In this document: piece by piece, positions 24,530 to 31,576 of the stretch
Layout of the letters: the number at the start of each line of letters is the position of its first letter
How positions within the stretch are numbered: the stretch's first letter is position 1
Assembly (NCBI GenBank): GCA_934661195.1
Contig: CAKUJD010000002.1
Span: 336,259-400,258 of the forward strand
From: an uncultured Muribaculaceae bacterium
GTDB lineage: Bacteria; Bacteroidota; Bacteroidia; Bacteroidales; Muribaculaceae
DNA length: 64,000 bases
Reading direction: 5' to 3'
Notes under the pieces: generated by a model
Told to the model about the DNA's origin: nothing
The model's input: the letters and a program-made list of their open reading frames with translations, nothing else
Database searches by the model: none
Made by a program: the position numbers and the translations under genes

Positions 24530-27500
24530 GATTTATCTCTTTGTTTTGGTTCTCTGCTGTAAACAGTTTGTAGATGGCCGGCAGCACAAGCAGTGTGAGG
24601 AATGTGGCCGTCAGCAGGCCGCCAATCACTACCGTGGCCAGCGGCCGCTGAACCTCGGCACCGTCGCTGGTGCTGATGGCCATTGGCAAGAAGCCAAACG
24701 ACGCCACCAGGGCGGTCATCAGCACCGGGCGCAGGCGCAGCAGGCAGCCCTTGACCACGCGGTCGTGCACATTGGCCATACCCTGACGCTCAAACGCGTT
24801 AAACTGGTTGATGAGCACAATGCCGTTAAGCACCACTATGCCAAAGAGGGCTATGAAGCCCACACCTGCCGAGATGCTGAATGGCATTCCGCGCAGCCAC
24901 AGGGCCATGATGCCTCCAATGGCCGACAGCGGGATGGCTGTGAACACGTACAGTGTTTCGCGCATGGTGCCCAGTGTGGCATAGAGCAGTATGAGAATTA
25001 TCAGCAACGCCACTGGAAGAGCCACGCTGAGGCGCGACTTGGCCTCCTCCATGTTCTTAAACTGACCTCCATATTCATAGTAATAGCCCGTGGGCAGCTT
25101 AAGCCGCTCATCGAGGCGTTGCTGGATGTCGGCTATGGTGCGCTGCACGTCGCGGCCGCGCACGTTGAAGCCTATGTAGATGCGACGCTGCCCCTCCTCG
25201 TGGGTGATTTGCGACGGTGCGTTCTCATATCCAATGCTGGCCACCTGTTCAAGCGGCACCGAGCCGCCGCTGGGTAGCGGAATGTAGAGGCCGCGCAGCG
25301 ACTCCACATCGTTGCGCATGTCCTTGTCCATGCGCAGCACCAGGTCGAAGCTGCGGTCGTTCTCATATATCGTGCCTGCCGTGCTGCCGGCAAAGGCCGT
25401 CTTAATTATGCTGTTGGCGTCGCTGATGTTGATGCCATAGCTGGCCAGGCGGTCGCGGTCGAACTTCACTTGAATCTGCGGCAGTCCGGTGACCTTTTCC
25501 ACCATCGGGTCGGTCACGCCGTCGATGTCGCGAATCAGGCGCGCAATCTGTCCTGCCGTGGCAGTGAGCTTGTCCAGGTCGTCGCCATACACCATTATGG
25601 CCACATCTTGCTTGATGCCGGTAATCAGCTCGTTGGTGCGCATTTGTATGGGCTGCGACATCTCCACGTGCAGTCCTGGAATCACGCTCAGGGCCTCCTC
25701 CATCTTTTCGGTGAGTTCGCTCTGAGTCTTTGCCGAGGTCCACTCGTCCTTGGGCTTGAGTGAAATCATCATGTCGGCCCGCTCCACAGGCATGGGGTCG
25801 GTGGGTATTTCGCTGCTGCCGATGCGGCTCACTGCCTGTTTCACTTCGGGAAACTGTTTTTTTAGTATTGCTTCGGCCTGTGTGCACGACTTAATCATCT
25901 GCGACAGCGATGTGCCCTGGCACATGCTCACCTCGGCGGCAAGGTCGCCTTCTTCGAGGTTGGGGATGAACTCGCCGCCCATCTGACTGAACACAGCCAA
26001 ACTGGCGGCAAACAGCACCACCATCGCCGCAATCAGGGCGCGGCTGTGCTTCAGGCTGCGCTCAAGCAGCGGTTTGTAGGCCGCAGAGATGCGCTCCATC
26101 ATTTTGTCGGAGAAGTTGCGCTTGTGAGTCGACTTCTTGCTCAGAATCACAGCACTCGCCACAGGCACATAGGTGAGCGACAGCAAAAACGCACCCAATA
26201 TGGCGAAGAACACCGTCAGCGCCATTGGACGGAACATTTTGCCCTCTATGCCCACCAGCGTGAACAGCGGCACATACACCGTCATTATTATAATCTCGCC
26301 AAACGCTGCCGAACTCATCATGGCACCGGCACCGCGGGCCACGGTTTGGTCCATCTGCCGCTGTGTCAGGTGCCCGCCGGCAAAGCTGCCGGAGTGCGAT
26401 GCTATGTAGGTGCACACGCACTCCACTATTATCACCGCACCGTCCACAATCAGACCGAAGTCGATGGCTCCAAGGCTCATCAGGTTGCCGCTCACGTCAA
26501 ACGTGCGCATCATTCCAAAGGCAAACAGCATCGACAGCGGTATCACAGATGCCACCACTATTCCTGCCCGGGCATTGCCCAGAAACAGAATGAGTATGAA
26601 AATCACTATCAGGCCGCCTTCAATCAGATTGCGGGCTATGGTGCCAGTCACGCGGTCGACGAGCTGTGTGCGGTCGATAAACGGCTCTATCACCACGCCC
26701 TCGGGCAGGCCCTTTTCGATGGTGGCGATGCGCGCCTTCACGTTTTTGATCACATCTTGGAAATTCTCGCCCTTAAGCATCAGCGTGATGCCCGACACCA
26801 CTTCGCCCTCGCCATTGCGGGTCACGGCACCATAGCGCGTGGCCGACCCAAGGCGCACTTGGGCCACGTCGCTCACCAGCACGGGCGCACCGTTCACCGT
26901 CTTGATGGGTATCTTCTCTATGTCGCGCAGCGATGTGGCAATGCCAATGCCACGAATGAAGTATTGCATTCCCGACTGCTCTATATAGCTACCGCCGGTG
27001 TTGCTATTGTTCTTCTCAAGGGCCGTGAATATCTCGGGCACGGTTACACCCGAGCTGTTGAGCTTGTCGGCGTCGATGGCCACCTCATATTGCTTCACAT
27101 ATCCGCCCCAGCCGTTAACCTCGGCCACGCCTTCGGTGCCGGCCAGCTGCTTGCGCACAATCCAGTCTTGAATGGTGCGCAGATCGGTGAGGCTGTATTT
27201 GTCCTCATAGCCCTTCTTGGGGCGGATGGTGTAGTGGAATATCTCGCCAAGGCCGGTGGAGATGGGTGCCATGCCCACCTTTGCCTCGTCTTTGGGAATT
27301 TGCTCTTCGGCCTCTTTAAGCTGCTGGCTCACTTGCTCACGGGCCCAATAGATGTCGGCATCGTCCTTGAACACAAGCGTCACCACCGACAGCCCGCTGC
27401 GGCTGATGCTGCGGCGCTCAGTGATTTCGGGAATATTGCTCAGCGACATCTCGATGGGGGTGGTGATGTATTGTTCCACCTCCTGCGCTCCGAGCGATGG

Positions 27501-27659
27501 CGCCTGCGTTATCACTTGCACCTGGTTGTTGGTGATGTCGGGGGTGGAGTCGAAAGGCAGATGCACAAGCGACACAATGCCCCACACGGCAAGTGCAAGC
27601 GTTAGTGCTCCAATCACCAGTTTGTGGCTAATGGAGTAGTTAATTATCTTCTTGAACAT
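24516..27659 (-). CDS. czcA: CzcA-type heavy-metal efflux RND transporter
   Basis: The proton-driven inner-membrane pump of a tripartite metal exporter. The 1047 residues have two sets of six transmembrane helices and two large periplasmic loops, the RND layout. Helix IV has DFGLIVDGAVIIVE, with the three acidic residues at about D400, D406 and E413. This is the CzcA/CnrA signature for divalent ions (Zn, Co, Cd, Ni) rather than the Cu/Ag pump pattern or an AcrB-type drug pump. It is followed at once by its channel and adaptor genes, and preceded by a His/Cys-rich leader gene. Confidence 0.93.
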   Translation of the reverse strand: MFKKIINYSISHKLVIGALTLALAVWGIVSLVHLPFDSTPDITNNQVQVITQAPSLGAQEVEQYITTPIEMSLSNIPEITERRSISRSGLSVVTLVFKDDADIYWAREQVSQQLKEAEEQIPKDEAKVGMAPISTGLGEIFHYTIRPKKGYEDKYSLTDLRTIQDWIVRKQLAGTEGVAEVNGWGGYVKQYEVAIDADKLNSSGVTVPEIFTALEKNNSNTGGSYIEQSGMQYFIRGIGIATSLRDIEKIPIKTVNGAPVLVSDVAQVRLGSATRYGAVTRNGEGEVVSGITLMLKGENFQDVIKNVKARIATIEKGLPEGVVIEPFIDRTQLVDRVTGTIARNLIEGGLIVIFILILFLGNARAGIVVASVIPLSMLFAFGMMRTFDVSGNLMSLGAIDFGLIVDGAVIIVECVCTYIASHSGSFAGGHLTQRQMDQTVARGAGAMMSSAAFGEIIIMTVYVPLFTLVGIEGKMFRPMALTVFFAILGAFLLSLTYVPVASAVILSKKSTHKRNFSDKMMERISAAYKPLLERSLKHSRALIAAMVVLFAASLAVFSQMGGEFIPNLEEGDLAAEVSMCQGTSLSQMIKSCTQAEAILKKQFPEVKQAVSRIGSSEIPTDPMPVERADMMISLKPKDEWTSAKTQSELTEKMEEALSVIPGLHVEMSQPIQMRTNELITGIKQDVAIMVYGDDLDKLTATAGQIARLIRDIDGVTDPMVEKVTGLPQIQVKFDRDRLASYGINISDANSIIKTAFAGSTAGTIYENDRSFDLVLRMDKDMRNDVESLRGLYIPLPSGGSVPLEQVASIGYENAPSQITHEEGQRRIYIGFNVRGRDVQRTIADIQQRLDERLKLPTGYYYEYGGQFKNMEEAKSRLSVALPVALLIILILLYATLGTMRETLYVFTAIPLSAIGGIMALWLRGMPFSISAGVGFIALFGIVVLNGIVLINQFNAFERQGMANVHDRVVKGCLLRLRPVLMTALVASFGFLPMAISTSDGAEVQRPLATVVIGGLLTATFLTLLVLPAIYKLFTAENQNKEINHEQS

Positions 27660-27728
27660 TAGTGGTTTATTCTGTTGTTGTTTAGATTAATATAGTTTTA
27701 TTGCAAATTGCAATTCGGTTCTATCTCA

Positions 27729-28121
27729 TCATACAACAGCAGCAGGCGGCGCGCGCAATTGTTGCCACGATGCCGCCACTTCATAGTCGTGCCACTGTTC
27801 CGGCAGTGGCTGGAGCGTGATGAAGCCATGTGGCGGGCAAGGCATCGCGCTGCCTTGTGCCGGCAAGACCGCAATGGCGTCGGCAAACTGACAGCCGACT
27901 CCGGCATTGTGGGTGATGGCGCTGAATGTGCAGTCGCCATCCGACGGGCCGTGGCGGTCGCTCCTGTGGGCGGTGTGCTCATCGTTAGGCTGCCCGTCGA
28001 TGGCACACCTCTCTATCATTGAGCAGATGACACTGCTGTGGTGATGATGCGGGACAACGGTGGCCGCCAGCAGCATTGCGGCAGCCATCACAATCAGCGT
28101 TATTTCTATCTTATTTCTCAA
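27729..28121 (-). CDS. His/Cys-rich small exported protein at the head of the efflux operon
   Basis: A 130-residue protein with an N-terminal hydrophobic signal or anchor (KIEITLIVMAAAMLLAATVV). A metal-binding-looking stretch PHHHHSS follows directly, then cysteines at SVICSMIERCAID, GDCTF, GCQF and MPCP. Similar proteins sit before Czc/Cus operons in other Bacteroidetes (possibly the family called DUF6769; recalled, not checked). No ATG fits. TTG 28121 gives a proper basic n-region (RNK) and lies about 33 nt after the promoter. A periplasmic metal-buffer or delivery role is inferred. Confidence 0.7.
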   Translation of the reverse strand: MRNKIEITLIVMAAAMLLAATVVPHHHHSSVICSMIERCAIDGQPNDEHTAHRSDRHGPSDGDCTFSAITHNAGVGCQFADAIAVLPAQGSAMPCPPHGFITLQPLPEQWHDYEVAASWQQLRAPPAAVV

Positions 28122-28154
28122 TAAATAGTGGTCTTTTGTTTGTTAGCGGCGGTG

Positions 28155-28162
28155 CAAAGTTA
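28155..28162 (-). promoter_or_regulatory. Promoter -7 box of the metal efflux operon
   Basis: TAACTTTG on the minus strand, about 34 nt before the TTG start of the His/Cys-rich leader gene. Confidence 0.6.
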
Positions 28163-28174
28163 GCAACCATTCGG

Positions 28175-28189
28175 TGCAACCAGGTTGCA
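28175..28189. promoter_or_regulatory. Perfect palindrome at the efflux promoter
   Basis: TGCAACC-A-GGTTGCA is a perfect 7-1-7 dyad lying 12 bp upstream of the -7 box, where the -33 contact would be. The GCAACC half-site recurs just downstream (28164-28169). It is well placed for a metal-responsive regulator. Confidence 0.5.
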
Positions 28190-28192
28190 AAG

Positions 28193-28345
28193 TCAGCTTT
28201 TGTGCGCCTTTTTACGGTTAGGACAGTTCTTGCCACGGCCGCATCCGCAGTCCACCTCTTCCGACGTGGCCACTTTCACAAAGTGCCACACAAAATAGGC
28301 AAGGGCCGCCGCCACTATCAGTGCAACTATTATCTTTTCAATCAT
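28193..28345 (-). CDS. FeoB-associated Cys-rich membrane protein
   Basis: A 50-residue peptide. It has one transmembrane helix (IIVALIVAAALAYFVWHFV) followed by a short cytosolic tail with a dense cysteine cluster DCGCGRGKNCPNRKK. This is the pattern of the small proteins often found next to the ferrous iron transporter FeoB. No feoB is in the window, so it is an orphan copy placed before the metal efflux operon. ATG 28345 is chosen over a frame extending to 28486, because TAAATTTG (28385-28378) lies between them and the family begins with the helix. Confidence 0.75.
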   Translation of the reverse strand: MIEKIIVALIVAAALAYFVWHFVKVATSEEVDCGCGRGKNCPNRKKAHKS

Positions 28346-28377
28346 AACATAGATGTTTGTTGTCGTGTCAACGATTG

Positions 28378-28385
28378 CAAATTTA
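28378..28385 (-). promoter_or_regulatory. Promoter -7 box of the Cys-rich peptide gene
   Basis: TAAATTTG on the minus strand, 32 nt before ATG 28345. Confidence 0.45.
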
Positions 28386-28394
28386 ATAAAAAAG

Positions 28395-28420
28395 TGCACG
28401 CCGCCACATATGCACGCCGC
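28395..28420. repeat. Two 10-bp direct repeats in the divergent promoter region
   Basis: TGCACGCCGC occurs at 28395-28404 and 28411-28420, 16 bp start to start, between the Cys-rich peptide gene and the hemerythrin operon. This could be a tandem regulator site. Confidence 0.4.
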
Positions 28421-28441
28421 ATTTTGTTGGCTCGGCAAGGG

Positions 28442-28459
28442 CATTTTGTCGGCAAAATG
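28442..28459. promoter_or_regulatory. Inverted repeat CATTTTG-N4-CAAAATG before the hemerythrin operon
   Basis: A perfect 7-4-7 dyad ends 3 bp before the TAACTTTG -7 box, and a third CATTTTG lies at 28420-28426. The position suggests direct control of the operon. No proper -33 exists here, which fits an activator-dependent promoter. Confidence 0.5.
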
Positions 28460-28462
28460 GAC

Positions 28463-28470
28463 TAACTTTG
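28463..28470 (+). promoter_or_regulatory. Promoter -7 box of the hemerythrin-LuxR operon
   Basis: TAACTTTG lies 30 nt before ATG 28501. Confidence 0.6.
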
Positions 28471-28500
28471 CCAATATAACATACATACGAGAGTCATTAC

Positions 28501-29199
28501 ATGGACGAAATCTTATTTAACACAGGCAGCAAACTATCGGAGGTGGTAACCGCCTATCCCGCGCTGCTCTACTCATTGCCACGCTTCGGCATAGCACTTG
28601 GATTCGGCGACAAGTCGGTGGCAGCCGTATGCGCCGAAAGCGGCGTGTCGCCGCGCTTCTTTTTGCTGATGTGCAACGTGTGCTGCTTCGACGGCTATGA
28701 ACCCGGCATAAGCGAGATCAAGAATGCCGACATGAGCCAGTTGGTGCCATACCTGAAAAAAGCGCATAAGTTCTATCTTGACAACAGGCTTCCGCACATA
28801 TCCAATCACCTGACAGCCATTCTGAGCAATATGCCCATGCGCGTGGCCAATGCGTTCAACGCTTTCTTTTCGGCCTACCGCCACGAGGTGGAACAGCATT
28901 TTTTGTATGAGGAGCAAAAGGTGTATCCGCACATTGAACAATTGCTTCAAGGGCTAAAGCCCAGCGACTTTGCAATCAACGATTTCATCGATGAGCATGG
29001 CAGTCTGCAAGACAAACTGAGCGATATGAATCAAATCATTTTCAAATATCTGCCGGCCGACACCACCGACGGCGACAACGAGGCCATCGACGTGATATTC
29101 GACATATTACAGCTGTCGGCCGACTTGGCAAAACACTCCCTAATCGAAGAGAAGGTGCTTGTGCCCTACGTGACCTATCTTGAAAAGAGACTGCGATGA
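28501..29199 (+). CDS. Hemerythrin domain protein, RIC/YtfE-like
   Basis: A diiron protein probably linked to nitrosative or oxidative stress, or to repair of iron-sulfur clusters. The first 60 residues resemble the N-terminal helical domain of RIC/ScdA proteins (TAYPALLYSLPRFGIALGFG, then a CNVCC cysteine motif). The rest is a hemerythrin bundle with candidate iron ligands in RHEVEQHFLYEEQKVYPH, IDEHGSL and KHSLIEEKVLVPY. The 232 residues match the family. It overlaps the LuxR regulator gene by 4 bp (ATGA), so the pair is translated together. Oxygen or NO sensing is an inference from the family. Confidence 0.82.
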   Translation: MDEILFNTGSKLSEVVTAYPALLYSLPRFGIALGFGDKSVAAVCAESGVSPRFFLLMCNVCCFDGYEPGISEIKNADMSQLVPYLKKAHKFYLDNRLPHISNHLTAILSNMPMRVANAFNAFFSAYRHEVEQHFLYEEQKVYPHIEQLLQGLKPSDFAINDFIDEHGSLQDKLSDMNQIIFKYLPADTTDGDNEAIDVIFDILQLSADLAKHSLIEEKVLVPYVTYLEKRLR

Positions 29200-29789
29200 A
29201 ACTCAAAGTGCTTATAATAGAGCCCTCCGAAATCGTGACAGCCGGACTGATTGCTGTGTTGCGTGAGCAAAGCCGCTTCAGACTGCTTGAGCCGCTTCAC
29301 AGCCTTGACGACGCCGATGTGCAAATGAGCATGTCGACGCCCGATGCGGTGATCATAAACCCCACAATGGACGGCTGCCGAGAGTTTGTTGCCGCACACG
29401 ATGCAGAATGCGGCTTTCTGGCACTGGTCTACCAGTTTGTGCCGCAAAGCGTGCTGAGCCAGTTTGGCGGAGTGATTGATGTGACCGACAGTCGCGGCGT
29501 TGTGGCCGAAAAGATAGTGCAGGCAACGGGAAAGGCTGCCAAGGAGCAGGGTGCAAGTGCCCCTGCAGCCAACGACTACGAACTCACCAAACGCGAAACT
29601 GCGGTGCTGGTGCTCGTGGCCAAGGGACTGATGAACAAGGAGATTGCCGACCAACTCAACGTGAGTGTGCACACAGTGATCACCCACCGCAAAAACATCA
29701 TGCACAAGACGGGCATAAAGTCGGTGGCGGGCCTCACTATCTATGCAATGCTGCACAACCTCATCGACGACGTCACCGAGATAGAGTAG
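29196..29789 (+). CDS. LuxR/NarL-type transcriptional regulator with degenerate receiver
   Basis: A DNA-binding regulator of 197 residues. The C-terminal part (about 132-192) is a GerE/LuxR helix-turn-helix: LTKRETAVLVLVAKGLMNKE, then IADQLNVSVHTVITHRKNI. The N-terminal 115 residues resemble a receiver fold, but the phospho-acceptor aspartate is replaced (AVIINPTMDG, N55) and the acidic pair near residue 9 is reduced to EP. Normal phosphorylation is therefore unlikely. The start codon overlaps the stop of the hemerythrin gene. It may read a signal passed on by the hemerythrin protein. Confidence 0.85.
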   Translation: MKLKVLIIEPSEIVTAGLIAVLREQSRFRLLEPLHSLDDADVQMSMSTPDAVIINPTMDGCREFVAAHDAECGFLALVYQFVPQSVLSQFGGVIDVTDSRGVVAEKIVQATGKAAKEQGASAPAANDYELTKRETAVLVLVAKGLMNKEIADQLNVSVHTVITHRKNIMHKTGIKSVAGLTIYAMLHNLIDDVTEIE

Positions 29790-29865
29790 CCTCCGTCGGC
29801 AAAAAAAACACTTGTCCACATTGCTTAAAATGTGTCTGTGATTTTCAAATATGGGATTGTTGCAG

Positions 29866-29873
29866 TAATTTTG
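29866..29873 (+). promoter_or_regulatory. mlaE promoter -7 box
   Basis: TAATTTTG, with a TTTT at about 20 nt upstream as a weak -33. It lies about 93 nt before ATG 29967. Confidence 0.45.
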
Positions 29874-29966
29874 TTTTTAGCTTTTGCTGCAAGCAAAACA
29901 GCAATACGGCTCTGGATTGGGCCATTAATAAGGCTCTACACACTAAGAATAACGAATACATACTAA

Positions 29967-30716
29967 ATGGTAATAAAAAAATCACTTGAGGATTTCGGCA
30001 ACTATTGCCAATTCATCTGGAAGTGCTTCAGCCGCCCCGAGCGCTGGCAGGAGTTCTTCCGCCGGTGCGCCATCGAAATCGACAAGCTGGGCATCGACTC
30101 CATTCCGCTGATATTAATTGTGTCGCTCTTTATTGGTGCCGTCTGCACCATTCAAATGAAGCTGAATGTGCAGTCGCCACTCATTCCGCGATACTCCATT
30201 GGACTTGCCACCCGCGAGATAATTCTACTGGAGTTCTCGTCTTCGATTCTGTGCTTGATTCTGGCCGGCAAGGTTGGCTCAAACATAGCCTCGGAGATAG
30301 GCACCATGCGCGTGACCGAACAAATCGACGCCCTTGAAATTATGGGCATCAATTCGGCCAACTATCTGGTGCTGCCCAAAATAGTGGGTTTCGTGTTCAT
30401 TATCCCGTTTCTGGTGGTGCTTTGCATGGTCACAAGCCTCTTTGGCGGCTACCTGATATGCATCATCACCAACATCGTTGCAGTCGACACCTACGTCTAC
30501 GGCCTGCAGACGATGTTCACCGAGTGGTATGTGTGGTATGGCCTTATCAAGTCGCTGTTCTTTGCATTTGTCATTGCCAGCGTGTCGTCATATCACGGCT
30601 ATTATGTGAAGGGCGGCTCACTTGAAGTGGGCAAGGCCAGCACCGACGCCGTGGTGGTGAGCAGCGTGCTGATTCTGCTGCTTGATGTTATTCTCACTAA
30701 ACTCCTGCTGCAATAA
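29967..30716 (+). CDS. mlaE: MlaE-family phospholipid ABC transporter permease
   Basis: The inner-membrane permease of the system that moves phospholipids between the membranes to keep outer-membrane asymmetry. The 249 residues have about five to six hydrophobic helices and the MlaE landmarks: a coupling region (ATREIILLEFSSSILCLILAGKVGSNIASEIGTM, in part) and EQIDALEIMGINSANYLVLP. ATG 29967 is used. The ATPase gene follows 6 nt after the stop. The substrate-binding MlaD gene is not next to them, unlike the E. coli order. Confidence 0.9.
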   Translation: MVIKKSLEDFGNYCQFIWKCFSRPERWQEFFRRCAIEIDKLGIDSIPLILIVSLFIGAVCTIQMKLNVQSPLIPRYSIGLATREIILLEFSSSILCLILAGKVGSNIASEIGTMRVTEQIDALEIMGINSANYLVLPKIVGFVFIIPFLVVLCMVTSLFGGYLICIITNIVAVDTYVYGLQTMFTEWYVWYGLIKSLFFAFVIASVSSYHGYYVKGGSLEVGKASTDAVVVSSVLILLLDVILTKLLLQ

Positions 30717-30722
30717 AATAAT

Positions 30723-31508
30723 ATGATTGAGGTAAAACACGTAAACAAGTCGTTCGATGGCCGACAAGTGCTGTTCGACATCAGCGCCAAGTTCTATGAG
30801 GGCAAGACCAACCTCATAATAGGTCAGAGTGGCTCGGGTAAAACCGTGCTGGTGAAAAACCTTGTGGGCCTCTTCCGCCCCGACAGTGGCGAAATTCTTT
30901 ACGACGGGCGCGACATCACCTCGATGGAACCGAAGCAAATGAAGGAGCTGCGCAAGGAGATTGGCATGCTGTTTCAGGGTTCGGCCCTATTCGACAGCGA
31001 AACAGTGTTGGGCAACGTGATGTTCCCGCTAAAAATATTCTCATCGATGAGCCGCGAGGAGCAGCGCGAGCGCGCACAGTTCTGCATCGACCGTGTGAAC
31101 CTAACAGGCTCGGAAAGCAAATATCCGGCCGAGCTCAGCGGCGGCATGCAGAAGCGCGCCGCCATTGCCCGCGCCATCGCGCTCAACCCCAAATACCTGT
31201 TTTGCGATGAGCCAAACTCGGGCCTCGACCCAAAGACGTCGATCGTGATCGACGACCTGCTGAGCGACATCACACACGAGTATGGCATAACCACCATCAT
31301 CAACACCCACGACATGAATTCGGTGCTTGGCATTGGCGAAAACATCGTGTTTATCAACCGTGGCCACGTGGGTTGGATTGGCAACAAGGACATCATCTAT
31401 AACGTTGACAACGACGACCTGAACAACTTTGTGTATGCCACCGACCTCTTTGCCGATGTGCGCAAATACCGCCTTGAGCATGGCTACACCAAGACACAGG
31501 GCCGCTGA
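30723..31508 (+). CDS. mlaF: Phospholipid ABC transporter ATP-binding protein
   Basis: The ATPase that powers MlaE. The 261 residues show Walker A GQSGSGKT (about 36-43), Q-loop MLFQGSALFDS, signature LSGGMQKR, Walker B LFCDEPNSGLDP and switch INTHDM. The FQGSALFDS and LSGGMQKRAAIARA stretches are typical of MlaF rather than of drug or nutrient ABC proteins. ATG 30723 comes 6 nt after mlaE, so the two form one unit. A weak hairpin follows before the next gene. Confidence 0.92.
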   Translation: MIEVKHVNKSFDGRQVLFDISAKFYEGKTNLIIGQSGSGKTVLVKNLVGLFRPDSGEILYDGRDITSMEPKQMKELRKEIGMLFQGSALFDSETVLGNVMFPLKIFSSMSREEQRERAQFCIDRVNLTGSESKYPAELSGGMQKRAAIARAIALNPKYLFCDEPNSGLDPKTSIVIDDLLSDITHEYGITTIINTHDMNSVLGIGENIVFINRGHVGWIGNKDIIYNVDNDDLNNFVYATDLFADVRKYRLEHGYTKTQGR

Positions 31509-31524
31509 CGCGTGATTTTTTTTA

Positions 31525-31558
31525 CCGGCCTGCACAGGCTGGCATTACGCACTTTTTT
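31525..31558 (+). terminator. Weak hairpin after mlaF
   Basis: CCGGCCTG-CA-CAGGCTGG is a short dyad, with a run of six T only 10 nt later (31553-31558). It may end mlaEF transcription partly. Confidence 0.35.
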
Positions 31559-31560
31559 CG

Positions 31561-31568
31561 TAACTTTG
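31561..31568 (+). promoter_or_regulatory. Promoter -7 box of the Pif1-TPR gene
   Basis: TAACTTTG ends 8 nt before ATG 31577, so the mRNA would start at or within a few bases of the start codon. Confidence 0.5.
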
Positions 31569-31576
31569 AGGTTGCA

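Noticed and set aside
26046..27605. 519-codon open frame antisense to the CzcA gene, and similar long antisense frames (for example 13661-14785, 18935-19924, 48113-49369)
   Set aside because: Shadows of GC-biased codon use in real genes. They are rich in His, Gln and Val in non-protein-like patterns.
24516..27659. Antibiotic efflux pump (AcrB type)
   Set aside because: The helix IV motif DFGLIVDGAVIIVE and the neighbouring His/Cys-rich genes point to divalent metal export.
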